From: Euphorbia lathyris
Lineage: Eukaryota; Streptophyta; Magnoliopsida; Malpighiales; Euphorbiaceae
Assembly: GCF_963576675.1 (NCBI RefSeq)
Contig: NC_088914.1
Span: 78,366,441-78,430,440 of the forward strand
Direction of reading: 5' to 3'
DNA: 64,000 bases
The notes beneath the pieces are model-generated. The model did not search any database and had not been told where the DNA came from. It worked only from the letters and a program-made list of their open reading frames with translations. This document shows, piece by piece, positions 11,689 to 23,166 of this stretch. Every line of letters begins with the position of its first letter. Within the stretch, counting starts at the first letter, position 1. The translations under genes were made by a program, and so were the position numbers.

Positions 11689-13030
11689 TGTAGGTCCCTT
11701 ATAATGTTACAAGTATAGTTCCAAGGGGGGGTTAGAAACTATTTAAACTTTTTAAAACTTAGGGCAGACTTCTTTTCTTAAGAGAAAAGGTTTTAACAGC
11801 GGCGCTGAGTAAATAGCAAGTAATGGCTTAGTCAACTGGTGACTAGGTCAGTTTCTTGACTTGAGTCAGGAGATAGCACTTAGAGTCTATTCATGAGCTT
11901 AGATGTTTGATGCGCACAACTCAGCTTGACCTCTTTACTTGGTCAGTTTTTGGTTATTTAAGCAAGCAATATATATAAGGAGTTTAAAGTAAGAAATACG
12001 TTACTCAGCAGATTTATCCAGGTTCGGCTTTTAAGCCTACGTCCTGTCCCCGGAACACGTTCCGAGCTTTCGAATCCTCTACTGAGCTCTTTAAAGGTAG
12101 AGCCTCAAACCTTTTACAATCTTAGCAACTGAGTATAACAAGAGTACCTTCCTCTATACATCTACTCAATCCTAATCTCTCGCTGAGTACTATAACCGAG
12201 TACTCAGCCTCTCCTTTCTAATCTCTAGAAATGATAAGTGTTTGTCCTAAACAATGATTGCTAAGACACCTTAAATGATTGAATAATCACTCTAGACTTT
12301 TACACAAAAGATATGAAATATAGTGTAAGATTGCTTTGCTTTTTGCTTGCAGAACTTGCGTAGAAATTTGGTCAACGTAATGGCTTGATCAAGTTCTGTA
12401 TTGAATGAAGCTTCTGATGGCACTATTTATAGAGACGTCTTGAGGCATCGGTCATTTCGAATTTCGAAATAACCGTTGGAGGGAAACGACTTCCTGTCGT
12501 TGTCATCCTGACTTGCTCAGAGCTCTCGGCCAATCAGATTTGAGTATCTTCTATCCTCGGTCAGCTTTTGGTCAGCTCGGCAGAGTGTCTCTCCATTTAT
12601 GGTAATGTCAACTAGACAGCATACTGTATCGTCTGAACTTTACCCAAAGTGGAAACACTTTGTCTGGAAGTTTTCCTTAGCCAGCTGCTGTCTTGTACGC
12701 TTTGTCGAATCAACTCAGCAGCTTCGTTCCGAAGTTGTTCCCTGAAGGTCTTCTAGATCCTTCTTCCGCTGAGTTGCGTTTTGTCCACAACGACAACGTT
12801 TTGACATTCATGGGCCGAGTTATCTTGAACAGTTTGACTTGGGCTTTGACTCTTGTATTGAGCTTGGGCCTTTTAATCCTTATGTCTTATAAGCAATTTT
12901 TAACTCAACATTGAACAAACACATTAGTAGAATAAATCAAAGCATTTAAACTTAGTGTGTTTAGAATATGTTTTTAATTATACTTAAACAATTTTGTCAA
13001 ATCAAAATTATGTGGAAAGGTGTTTCAACA
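11689..13030 (-). repeat. 3' LTR of element A
   Basis: 1342 bp. On the minus strand it begins TGTTGAAACACC and ends CCTACA. The promoter TATA (minus TATAAATA) is at 12424-12431. It contains about eight CTGAGT/ACTCAG hexamers. Confidence 0.92.
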
Positions 13031-13520
13031 AACTCCCCCATTTTGATGTTGGCAAAACTATTCAGCGAGGAACTCAGTATTGAGCTCCCTCATGATAGTT
13101 GACCTAATATAACTTAGCAAACTCCCCCGTAAGGGTTGAGCTACTGACTTAGTTTTACTCTAAACAATTGAAGGTTTAATCGAGTAAGTCTAATGTCAGT
13201 TTTCAGATATAGGTCAGCTCATGGAACATATTCTATTTTACTCAGTGTTTAAGCGGAAGGTTTTATCATTCAGAGGGCGCTGAGTAATTTGTTGTTCAAT
13301 GAGTTTTATAAGACAATATTATATAAGCATATAAGTCAGTGTCAAACATGTTATCAGCATTGGGTTCAATCATTAAATTTTATAAGCATTAAACATAGCT
13401 GATTCAATTGAAGATACATAATGACATAATACACAGCATCGTATAAAAATAATTCATAACTCATGGTTTGAACAAAAGATGCAAGTATTGATATTTAATA
13501 TAGGTAGTCAGCTGTTTGGA
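13031..13520 (-). other. 3' untranslated region of A with polypurine tracts
   Basis: No gene. Read on the minus strand, polypurine GGGGGAG motifs lie at 13033-13039 (adjacent to the LTR) and 13122-13128. A mutated one is near 13084 (CTCCCTCATGA where B has an intact tract). Repeated polypurine tracts are a known Sirevirus trait. Confidence 0.75.
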
Positions 13521-16412
13521 CTACCTAGACTCATGATGTGTTCTCGCTTGTTCTTTCTCCCCCGTTTTGTCAGCATCGGGAGGAGGAATCCTAAAGACGT
13601 CGGTTAACACGGCTCTGGTCAGTTCTGTGGACAGCGCTTTAAGTCTATCGGCGCTTTCATTGACACCATCAAAAATAGCCACTCCATTATCTGAGACCTC
13701 GGTGGGTATATTAAGCTCAGCAGCGCTGATCATGCTGACTGTGAAGGCTTGAGATTTGCCTATCCAAGTAAGTGCATCGGTCAGACCAGCAATGACTTGA
13801 TGGAATGTTTTGAGTAAGTAGGTGTCATAGTATTGACGCTGAATATTTGTGTGACGTATGTGATTGAAGGTTTGTCTGGTGATAGACAGCATTTTATTTT
13901 GCTTCATAGCGTTAGTATCCATCTCTTGCTTGTTCAGATTCAGCAATCGAACGGCCTCACCAATTTGCTCTACTGAGCACTGAGAATAGGAGACCATTTG
14001 CTCATTGGTTTTGATTTGCTCGGTGTGAAGCTGAGCAAAGAGCATTTTAACTTCATCAGAAGTAGCATAGCGTGTGTTCGCAGCTGACAAAGTCTGAACT
14101 TGTTATTGAAGAGCGTTGAGATGTTGAACTGTTGTCAGCTGGATCTCAGCCAACTTTGCAATGGAATCCTGCTTAGCTTGCTGTGCTTGAAAGGTAATGA
14201 TGACATTCAGCAAATCCTTGAATCCCTTAACTTCGTTAAGAAGCTGAGTGACTTGGGAAAGCTGAGTTGTCTCAATAGTGGAAGACCCAGCAGCAGCAGG
14301 AGTAGTTTGTTGAAGGTCTTTGATCAATGCTTGCACTGAGTCGATTATTCTTTTGCCAGACTCAGTGGCATTTATGTAACTTTGAGAGCCTTCATTAAGG
14401 TGTCCAGTGACAGTAGTATGACCGGTTGGAAGAGGAGTCAAGGGAATGACGTGGTCAGTGACTGGAAGTGAGTTTTCAATCTGCACTTGAAGTTCAGGTA
14501 GAACTGATTGATCGGCAGAGGTGTTGATTGGAGAAGAAGTAATCCGGATGCTGTCGGTGCTAACTGAAGCAGGAATGTTCTGAGTCAGCACAAGACTTGG
14601 ATTGACAGCATCGATGGGAATTGATTCTACTTGACTCGTAGAATTTGTGGAAGCATTCAAGTCGGCATGTTCCTTTAGTGAAGAAACAGAGGCTTTCTTT
14701 TCTAGAGAAGCCGGTGGAGTAGAGGATGGTTGCTTTCTGAAAAATTTCAGCTTAAGTGCAGAAGGGTCCTTGGTTGGCTTCTGAATAACAAAGTCAGGAA
14801 GGGTTGGTGGTTGAACAGGAATGTCACTGACTGTCTTCTGACTTGTCTTAACCAATCTTCTTCTGCGAGGAGGAGGGTCAGCTTGAATAGACTCTCCTGA
14901 GTGAGATGGAGAAGTTTCTTCTTGATCAGCTTCTTGATCAGCATTAAGCTGGTCAGCTTGTTCTTGTATTTGATCAACATTGTGTTGGTCATGTTCTTGT
15001 TCTTCTCCAGCAGCCAACTCAGTATTGGCTTGCTCAGCTTTAACCTCACTGGTTGTTTCCTCATTGTCCTCAGCGTCATCCTGACCACTGGCCTCTTCTT
15101 CTTCGTCATCTTCTGAACTGTCACCATCTAGCTCTTCCTCAACTTGTGCAATGAACTGATCGTCCAAATGCACCTCATCTTCTTGATGCTCAGCTACAGT
15201 TCCTAGACACTGTGTGTAGTGAGTGTCACTAGGAACAATGACGTTAGTAGGGATAGCATCAATGGGAGTCAGTGAAAAAGACTTCTGCTTCTTTTGAGGC
15301 TGCACATCAGCAACTTGTCTTTCCTCAATTTCAGGCTCATCTTGCCTGCTCCTTTTCTCAGCTGACTTAGGTCTCTCCTGACCTGGTTCAGCAGCTGACT
15401 TAGGCTTCTTTGCCTTAGGCTCAGCCTTCTTTGAAGGGGTCTCAACAGCTTTCCTCTTGCGGGTAGCTGGAGCCTTAGTTCTTCTCCCTTTCTTCGGGAC
15501 AGTTGTTTCCTCAGCTTGTTGTTCACCAGCAGCAGCAGTTTTTCCTTTCTTCAGAGGCTGATTGAACTTCAAAGCCCTCAGCGAAGCTGCTGTGATTTCA
15601 GATCCTCTAGCTTTAACTTCATCAGTTAGGTCTATTTGATGATCAATGAGGATCCTGGTGATGAGCGAGCCCAGCCTTAGAGTTCCAGTGCTTCGTAGGA
15701 ACCCAGCAATCAGGAATACTGGCATGTTGATCAGTTTGTATGTCAGCATATGCCATATGAAGCATTGCTCAACGTTTGTTGCTGAGGTGGTGCAGTTGAT
15801 CTTGGGATAAATGAAGTAGGTCAGCAGATAGTGAGCCATCTTTTGGTGCTGACCCATAGAGGAACTGGAGACTTCTCCTGAGTGGCCTTCAGGTTTACAG
15901 AAGGTGACTTCGTACCCAGTACCGTCATGATCTCCAGATCTTCTCAGCTTGGCTCCTTCATTTTTCAACTTCAGCAAATTCGCCAAATAGGAGGGATTGA
16001 TGAAAATCGTTTTCCCCTTTACTGTTGTTGCCAGATAGTCCTGGTTATCATCAGCGACTTGGAGGTTCTTGTAGAATTCTCTTACTAGGTCAGGATAGGT
16101 GTGATCCCTAATAGAGAACAGCTCGATCCATCCATTTTGCGATATCCATTCGTAGAAGGGTTGCTCGGAGGTCACGAAGGACTCAGAGACCCATCGAGAG
16201 AAGTCCACTTTCCATTCGCTAATATTACCGAAAACCTTGGTATAGGTTCTGGTTTTGGTCGGTTTTCCTTTGGAGGAGGTAGCTTGCCCAGTTTTTTCTT
16301 TACTCGGCGTAGTGACCTTGGTAGTTTCAGGCACAGAAGTTTTCTTGGAGGGTTCATCGGAGCTGGTCTTAGGGTGACCGGCACCGGAGATGTTGACGGA
16401 GACTTTAGTCAT
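13521..16412 (-). pseudogene. ORF3 of Sirevirus A (transposase_32-like protein), one nonsense codon
   Basis: A 964-codon frame from ATG 16412 to the stop at 13521, broken only by TAA at 14103-14105. Residues about 65-285 resemble the plant transposase_32-like domain: W..LF....YPDLVREFYKNL, a GKTIFINPSYL segment, then QKMAHYLL and FLRSTGTLRLGSLITRIL. Next are basic, nuclear-localisation-like clusters (KKGRRTK, TRKRK, KKPK), an acidic run (EDDEEEEASGQDDAED), Pro/Ser/Thr/Gln-rich spacer, and an amphipathic C-terminal part (LLNEVKG, QAQQAKQDSIAKLAEIQL) likely to be coiled coil. No signal peptide or transmembrane helix was seen. This argues against a classical envelope and fits a nuclear DNA- or chromatin-associated protein, but function is unknown. 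The start is the first ATG after a TATA box conserved with element B. Confidence 0.8.
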
Positions 16413-16890
16413 CGTCTCAGAACAAGTTTGGGAAGCTTTGAGAGTTTTTAGAGAGAAAGCCTTGCTTTAGAATTCGATAGGTGTAATGAAAATAAAGAAT
16501 GGGGATTTACCCATTATTTATAGCGGTGAAGAGTGGATCTCATCGAATCCATGTGTCAGTTTTGCCTTGGGATTGTCAATCGACAAAAATCCTGGCTTTT
16601 ATGACACATTCGGCGCATACGTCATCCTAGGTGGCTATACGCGTGCTTTTGCATTTAATGCAACGGATCTAACACTCAGCGTTTAGAATACTAAGCGTTT
16701 TCGATTCTGAGTGGTCAGTAGTATATGAAAGGATGATTTCTCAGTTTAAGATAACTACTCGGTGTGCATATTGACTCAGTATTGATGTGTATTTTGTGTT
16801 AAGTACTCAGCATAACAATCACTCAGCATGCATTTGCATCATTCAGCATAGTAATTCACTCAGCATAAATTTTCATTTTAGAACAGGAAT
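16413..16890 (-). promoter_or_regulatory. Putative internal promoter for ORF3 of A
   Basis: Between the pol end and the ORF3 ATG. On the minus strand a TATAAAT (plus 16516-16522) lies 110 bp before the ATG, followed by a pyrimidine-rich leader. Upstream, a block of about 150 bp (16530-16690) is well conserved with element B: ACGCGTATAGCC, GATGACGTAT, GTGTCATAAA, AAACTGACACATGGATTCGAT. The far part (16700-16880) carries five CTGAGT/ACTCAG hexamers. Confidence 0.6.
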
Positions 16891-19800
16891 TTACTGAAGA
16901 GGATTAAACATACCAATGGCTTCTCTCAGTATACTGAACTGTTCACGAGCCAGTGGCTTGTGAAGATATCCGCAAGCTACTCATCCGTTGGAACGTAGGT
17001 CAGCTTTATCTCACCTTTGAGTACATGGTCTCTAATGAAGTGATGCCTTATGCTGACATGCTTCATTCTGCTGTGTTGAATTGGGTTCTTTGATAAATCA
17101 ATTGCACTTTTGTTGTCGCATTTGACCTTAATTGTCTTTGTTTGAACACCATAGTCTTCAAGCTGTTGCTTAATCCATAGGACTTGAGCAACACAATGAC
17201 CAGCAGCAATGTACTCAGCTTCAGTGGTAGATAGGGCTACTGACGTCTGCTTCTTGCTGAACCAAGATACAAGACAGCTTCCTAAGAAATGACATCCTCC
17301 AGAGGTGCTTTTTCGTTCTAGCTTGTCTCGACCATAGTCAGCATCAGTGTATCCAATGAGTGTAAAGCCATGAGTGTTGGGATACCATAAACCTGCGTTC
17401 ACTGAGCTTTGCAAGTATCTAAGGATTCTTTTTACAGCTATGTAATGAGATTCCTTAGGGTTAGATTGATATCTAGCACAGTAGCATACTGAGAACTGAA
17501 TGTCTGGTCTACTGGCTGTTAAGTAAAGTAGAGAGCCTATCATACCTCGATACAATTTGCTGTCTACTGACTTACCATTCTCGTCAGCGCAGAGGACAGT
17601 GTCAGTGCCCATAGGAGTGGATATTGGCTTGCAATTTTCCAAGTCATATTTCTTTAATATCTCCTTGGCATATTTGGCTTGACTGATGAAGATGTCATTC
17701 TTTCCTTGTTTTATTTGAAGTCCGAGGAAGAAGTTGAGTTCTCCCATCATCGACATTTCAAACTCAGTCTGCATTTGTTTGTTAAATTCCTTGCACATTG
17801 ATTCGTTAGTTGCACCAAATATTATATCATCAACATAAATTTGAGCCAGCAGGGTATCTTTACCCTTTCTCTTAATGAATAAGGTTGTATCAGCTTTGCC
17901 CCTGACATAGTTTCTAGTCAGCAGGAAACTGGTCAGCCTCTCATACCAAGCACGTGGTGCTTGCTTGAGGCCGTACAGAGCCTTTTTGAGCTTATAAACG
18001 TGGTTTGGGAATTTAGGATCCTCAAACCCTGGAGGTTGATTAACATAAACTTCCTCGTTTATAACTCCATTAAGAAATGCACTCTTAACATCCATTTGGA
18101 ATAATTTAAAGTTCATGTAAGATGCATATGCACATAAGATCCTAATAGCTTCTAGCCTTGCCACTGGGGCAAAGGTCTCACCGTAGTCAATACCTTCTTG
18201 CTGACTGTAGCCCTGAGCTACAAGCCTTGCTTTGTTCCTGACTACGTTTCCTTGCTCATCCAGCTTGTTTCGGAAGACCCATCTTGTTCCAATGGTCTTC
18301 TGACTCTTTGGATGTGGCACTAGCTCCCATACATCGTTTCTTCTGAATTGGTCAAGTTCCTCTTGCATTGCGCTCATCCAGAATTCATCTTCCTCAGCAT
18401 CAGCGAAGTTCTTAGGTTCCTGAACTGAGACGAAGGCTACATTGCTGAGGTACTTCCTAAGTTGATTCCTCGTCATCAGGGTATTCCAAGCAGAATCAAG
18501 GATTGCACTCTCTGAGTGCCCTCTTAGAATCCTTATCTCTTTAGGTAGATTGATGTCTTGTGCTGTCTATGTTTCAACAATCTCTGCAGAAGTAGACTGG
18601 TCAGTGAAAGTAATCTTAGGTTCACTCTTACTCTTGGTCAGCCTTTTAGTGAATGACTCACCAGCTGGTTCTTGGTCAGCGGTTACTGGGTGTGGATCAT
18701 CCTCGGTTAGTGGCTGGTATCTACCTGCAGGGTTAGTCTCGTCGAAATCAACATGTACTGACTCTTCTAAAGTTTGAGTTCGTTTATTGAAAACTCTGTA
18801 TGCTTTGCTGTTTGTTGAGTAGCCTAGAAAGATAGCTTCATCAGCTTTTGAGTCAAACTTTCCTAAGCTATCTTTGGTATTCAAAATAAAACATTTACAG
18901 CTAAAGGCACGAAAGTATCCAATGTTGGGCTTTCGTCCTTTCCAAAGTTCATAGGGGATTTTCTTTAATATAGGTCTAACTAGAGCCCTATTAAGAATAT
19001 AGCACGCTGTGTTAATAGCCTCTCCCCAAAAATACTTTGGAAGCCTATGCTCATCCAGCATTGTCCTGGCTATTTCAACCAGAGTTCTGTTCTTCCTTTC
19101 AACTACCCCATTTTATTGAGGTGTTCTAGGAGCAGAAAAATTGTGGTCAATGCCGCTGGCTTCACAGAATTCAACAAACTTTTGGTTTTTGAATTCTCCA
19201 CCATTATCACTTCGGATGTGAGCCAATTTTAGGTCTTTATCATTTTCAATTTTTCTAACCAAATTTGAAAATGTCTCAAAGGTCTCATCCTTGCTACTCA
19301 GCAAGATGACCCAAGTGTACCGAGAGAAGTCATCTACAATGACCAGGGAAAATCTCCTTCCACCCAGACTCAGCGGCTGGACTGGACCGAAGAGATCCAA
19401 GTGTAGTAATTCTAACGGACGCTTAGTTGAGACAATGTTTTTGCTATGAAAAGATTGTTTGGTTTGTTTTCCAGCTTGGCAAGCGTGGCATAATTGATCT
19501 TTTTCAAATTTAAGTTCAGGCAGTCCCTCAACCAATTGCTTTCTTGCTAATTTGGCCAGGAGGTCCATGCTTACATGACCAAGTCTCATATGCCATAGCC
19601 AGGAATTTTCTTCCTTTGATACTAAGCATACGCTTTTTGAAAATTTTTTCTCTAAGTTTAGCATAAAGACATTATCTATGCGAGGGGCAGTTAAAATTAA
19701 CTCATTTGTTTTACCCTCATATATTTTACATCCAGTAGCATCAAATATAACTTTTCTCCCATTATCACATAGCTGAGCTACGCTGAGTAAGTTATATTTG

Positions 19801-20018
19801 AGTTCGCTGACTAGGGAGACTGACTCAATAGTAGGATTACCTCCGATGGTTCCTGACCCTACTATCTTACCCTTTTTGGTGTCTCCAAAACTTACGCTTC
19901 CTCCTCGTTTACGCTCAAATGTGATGAACTGAGTTTCATCACCAGTCATGTGCCTCGAGCATGCGCTGTCAATATACCACATTTTTGACTTCTCAGCACA
20001 CCTCAGGCTTACCTGCAT
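16891..20018 (-). pseudogene. pol: pol of Sirevirus A (PR-INT-RT-RNaseH), nonsense mutated
   Basis: Copia-type polyprotein. Protease motif DSA at residues 17-19 ([14 protein letters not shown]); pre-integrase zinc region (LWHMRLGHVS...CHACQAGK); integrase with HLDLFGP, SDNGGEF and VERKNR; RT with WVFRNK..., [12 protein letters not shown] and YVDD (near 17840); RNase H with [15 protein letters not shown] and CDNKSAIDL. Starts at ATG 20018, five bases after the gag stop and in a different frame. In-frame stops: TAA 19113-19115, TAG 18567-18569, TAG 16977-16979. A one-base deletion relative to B near 16959 shifts the frame just before the end. Enzymes from this copy would be truncated after integrase. 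Confidence 0.9.
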
Positions 20019-20023
20019 TGTAA

Positions 20024-21763
20024 CTAGTTACTTTTAGGTACCCAATTCTTTTTGGGTCCTTGCTTGTTAGGTTCAACAGGTAAAGCATCATATTTTATTT
20101 TATGGCGGCATACATGGACAGTATGGCCATTCTTTCCACAGAAGTCACAACTGACCTTCTGTTTAGGTTGTCTCACTGACTGGTCAGCACCCCAGTGCTG
20201 AGCATGCCAGCACACCTTTGTGGTATGACCTTTCTTTCCACAGAAGTCACACTGGACATTCCGCTGGGGATTCCATCTCTGCTGAGTACCTTGGTACTGA
20301 GTTCTCAAAGGAATGTTTCTTTTATTTGGAACCTTTAATTGGTTCTGGATAGTTGTGACGTCCTTTCTCAGTTTCTTTGAAACTGATTGGACTTCAGAGA
20401 TAGACTCATGTATGATCTTCATGTTATCATGCAAAGTTGAGTTGTCCTGAAGAAGGAATCTGAGGTCACTTAGCTTGACCTCTTCAACCTCGTCACAGCG
20501 CCTGCTGAGTGCTCTAATTTTCTTATTACACTTTTTGACAAGTGTATAGAGATCACTCAGGGCATTACCCATTTCGTTTCTGAGCTGGGAAAGCGATATT
20601 ACCTCATTTGATTGCTCCTCATCATCAGATGCAATGGAGGGGTCAATATGCTCAGAGACGCACGGCTCAGCAAGTTCGTCAGCCATGAAGCATATCTTCG
20701 CTGACTCGGTGGCCTCAGCTTCTGTTGATGAAGACTCATCACTGTCGCTCCATGTAGCCACCATTGCCTTTTTGCCATTCTTCTTATCTTTCCTCAGCGT
20801 GGGGCAGCTTGACTTTATATGGCCAGTTTGATGACATTCAAAGCATGTAATGGGCTTTGAGTTGTCTTTCTTGTATTTGCTGTCGCTGGACTCAGCTTTA
20901 TACTTATCAAACTTTCTGTAAGGCTTCTTAGAGTATTTGTCATTTTTCCTGAACAGCCTTTTCATTTTCCTTGTGAACATAGCCATCTCTTCATCATCTG
21001 TTGAGCTCCCATCAATAGACTCAGCTTTCATGACAAGAGATTTCTGCTTCTTGTCTTCAGACTTTTCCTTCACCTCGAAGTTTTTCATTGATATCTCATG
21101 GGTCAGCAACGAGCCGATGAGTTCGTCATATTTGTAGGTGGTTAAGTCCTGGGCTTCCTCAACAGCGGTCTTCTTTGCTTGCCAGTCTTTAGGAAGACTC
21201 CTGAGTATCTTTTTGACTTGTTCTTCCTCAGTGAAGATCTTCCCAAGTCTCTTGAGCTCATTTATGATGTTGGTAAATCTTGCATTCATGTCAGATATGC
21301 CCTCATCATTGTTCATCTCGAACAGCTCGTACAATCTCATCTGCTGGTTCACCTTGGACTCCTTTACTTTGTTGGTTCCTTCGTAGGTGACCTCCAGCTT
21401 CTTCCAGATCTCTTGCGCCGACTCACAACCTGAAATTTTATTATATTCTGCAGCATCGAGTGCACAGTGAAGCATATTAATAGCCGAAGCGTGATTTTGA
21501 AGCTTCTTGAGATCATCCTCTGTCCATTTGGCCTCAGCTTTTACAACTGTTTGGCCAGCCACAACTTCGACAGGTACAAATGGGCCTTGCACTATAGATA
21601 GCCAGGCACTCATATTTGTAGCCTGAATGAAATTTTTCATCCTATTCTTCCAGAAGGTATAGTTTGACCCGAAGAATAGGGGAGGCCGAGTGATGGACAG
21701 CCCCTCAGGTAATATCTGAGTTGTTTGGTTTCCTGGGAGAAACCGAGTACTGTTTTCGCCCAT
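20024..21763 (-). CDS. gag: gag of Sirevirus A, intact
   Basis: 579 codons without a break, from ATG 21763 to TAG 20024. The N-terminal half is a UBN2/copia gag capsid domain (FFGSNYTFWKNRMKNFIQ, W..L...YEGT, L..F..M...E.I..M..RF..I.N.L). A Lys-rich region follows, then three zinc knuckles C-x2-C-x4-H-x4-C at residues 307-320, 505-518 and 539-552. Between them lie an acidic Ser/Glu segment and a coiled-coil-like stretch (about 385-475). The multiple knuckles plus central coiled coil are Sirevirus-like. The protein would form the virus-like particle and bind genomic RNA. The intact frame beside a broken pol suggests this copy could still supply Gag but not enzymes. Confidence 0.9.
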   Translation of the reverse strand: MGENSTRFLPGNQTTQILPEGLSITRPPLFFGSNYTFWKNRMKNFIQATNMSAWLSIVQGPFVPVEVVAGQTVVKAEAKWTEDDLKKLQNHASAINMLHCALDAAEYNKISGCESAQEIWKKLEVTYEGTNKVKESKVNQQMRLYELFEMNNDEGISDMNARFTNIINELKRLGKIFTEEEQVKKILRSLPKDWQAKKTAVEEAQDLTTYKYDELIGSLLTHEISMKNFEVKEKSEDKKQKSLVMKAESIDGSSTDDEEMAMFTRKMKRLFRKNDKYSKKPYRKFDKYKAESSDSKYKKDNSKPITCFECHQTGHIKSSCPTLRKDKKNGKKAMVATWSDSDESSSTEAEATESAKICFMADELAEPCVSEHIDPSIASDDEEQSNEVISLSQLRNEMGNALSDLYTLVKKCNKKIRALSRRCDEVEEVKLSDLRFLLQDNSTLHDNMKIIHESISEVQSVSKKLRKDVTTIQNQLKVPNKRNIPLRTQYQGTQQRWNPQRNVQCDFCGKKGHTTKVCWHAQHWGADQSVRQPKQKVSCDFCGKNGHTVHVCRHKIKYDALPVEPNKQGPKKNWVPKSN

Positions 21764-21810
21764 AGTGGGGATCAGCTCAAGGATGTTAAACCTTTTACAG
21801 TGAGCTTTTA

Positions 21811-21823
21811 GGCTCTGATACCA
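21811..21823 (-). promoter_or_regulatory. Primer binding site of A (initiator Met tRNA)
   Basis: The minus strand reads TGGTATCAGAGCC two bases (AG) after the 5' LTR end, the usual copia tRNA-Met site. Confidence 0.9.
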
Positions 21824-21825
21824 CT

Positions 21826-23166
21826 TATAGGTCCCTTATAATGTTACAAGTATAGTTCCAAGGGGGGTTAGGAACTATTTAAACTTTTTAAAACTTAGGG
21901 CAGACTTCTTTTCTTAAGAGAAAAGGTTTTAACATCGGTGCTGAGTAAACAGCAAGTACTGGCTTAGTCAACTGGTGACTAGGTCAGTTTCTTGACTTGA
22001 GTTAGGAGATAGCACTTAGAGTCTATTCATGAGCTCAGATGTTTGATGCGCACAACTCAGCTTGACCTCTTTACTTGGTCAGTTTTTGGTTATTTAAGCA
22101 AGCAATATATATAAGGAGTTTAAGGTAAGAAATACGTTACTCAGCATATTTATCCAGGTTCAGCTTCTAAGCCTATGTCCTGTCCCCGGAACATGTTCCG
22201 AGCTTTCGAATCCTCTACTGAGCTCTTTAAAGGTAGAGCCTCAAACCTTTTACAATCTTAGCAACTGAGTATAACAAGAGTACCTTCCTCTATACCTCTA
22301 CTCAATCCTAATCTCTCGCTGAGTACTATAACCGAGTACTCAGCCTCTCCTTTCTAATCTCTAGAAATGATAAGTGTTTGTCCTAAACAATGATTGCTAA
22401 GACACCTTAGATGATTGAATAATCACTCTAGACTTTTACACAAAAGATATGAAATATAGTGTAAGATTGCTTTGCTTTTTGCTTGCAGAACTTGCGTAGA
22501 AATTTGGTCAGCGTAATGGCTTGATCAAGTTCTGTATTGAATGAAGCTTCTGATGGCACTATTTATAGAGACGTCTTGAGGCATCGGTCATTTCGAATTT
22601 CGAAATAACCGTTGGAGGGAAACGACTTCCTGTCGTTGTCATCCTGACTTGCTCAGAGCTCTCGGCCAATCAGATTTGAGTATCTTCTGTCCTCGGTCAG
22701 CTTTTGGTCAGCTCGGCAGAGTGTCTCTCCATTTATGGTAATGTCAACTAGACAGCATACTGTGTCGTCTGAACTTTACCCAAAGTGGAAACAATTTGTC
22801 TGGAAGTTTTCCTTAGCCAGCTGCTGTCTTGTACGCTTTGTCGAATCAACTCAGCAGCTTCGTTCCGAAGTTGTTCCCTGAAGGTCTTCTAGATCCTTCT
22901 TCCGCTGAGTTACGTTTTGTCCACAACGACAACGTTTTGACATTCACGGGCCGAGTTGTCTTGAACAGTTTGACTTAGGCTTTGACTCTTGTATTGAGCT
23001 TGGGCCTTTTAATCCTTATGTCTTATAAGCAATTTTTAACTCAACATTGAACAAACACATTAGTAGAATAAATCAAAGCATTTAAACTTAGTGTGTTTAG
23101 AATATGTTTTTAATTATACTTAAACAATTTTGTCAAATCAAAATTATGTGGAAAGGTGTTTCAACA
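21826..23166 (-). repeat. 5' LTR of element A
   Basis: 1341 bp; on the minus strand TGTTGAAACACC...CCTATA. The terminal CA of the 3' LTR is TA here, a single C-to-T change. TATA (minus TATAAATA) is at 22560-22567. Confidence 0.92.

Larger units (their letters stand above)
11689..23166 (-). mobile_element. Sirevirus-type copia element A, full length
   Basis: 11.5 kb on the minus strand with LTRs of about 1341 bp, a tRNA-Met primer site, gag, pol, ORF3 and polypurine tracts. The order 5' LTR - gag - pol - extra ORF - 3' LTR, with three zinc knuckles in gag, is Sirevirus-like. The target duplication CTGTA lies at 11684-11688 and 23167-23171, interrupting H gag. Its gag is intact; pol has three stops and a frameshift, and ORF3 has one stop. 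Confidence 0.92.

Noticed and set aside
12693..12914. 73-codon ORF found near-identically at 55623-55844, plus the 82- and 64-codon ORFs at 25597-25958 and 58339-58700
   Set aside because: All lie inside Sirevirus LTRs and recur only because the LTRs recur.
13521..16412. ORF3 as a retroviral-type envelope glycoprotein
   Set aside because: No signal peptide, transmembrane helix or furin-like region could be seen; basic nuclear-type clusters and coiled coil fit poorly with an envelope.
23130..23166. Possible N-terminal extension of the H protease ORF (SNQNYVERCFN)
   Set aside because: These bases are the end of the LTR of A read through in frame; the H sequence begins at 23167.
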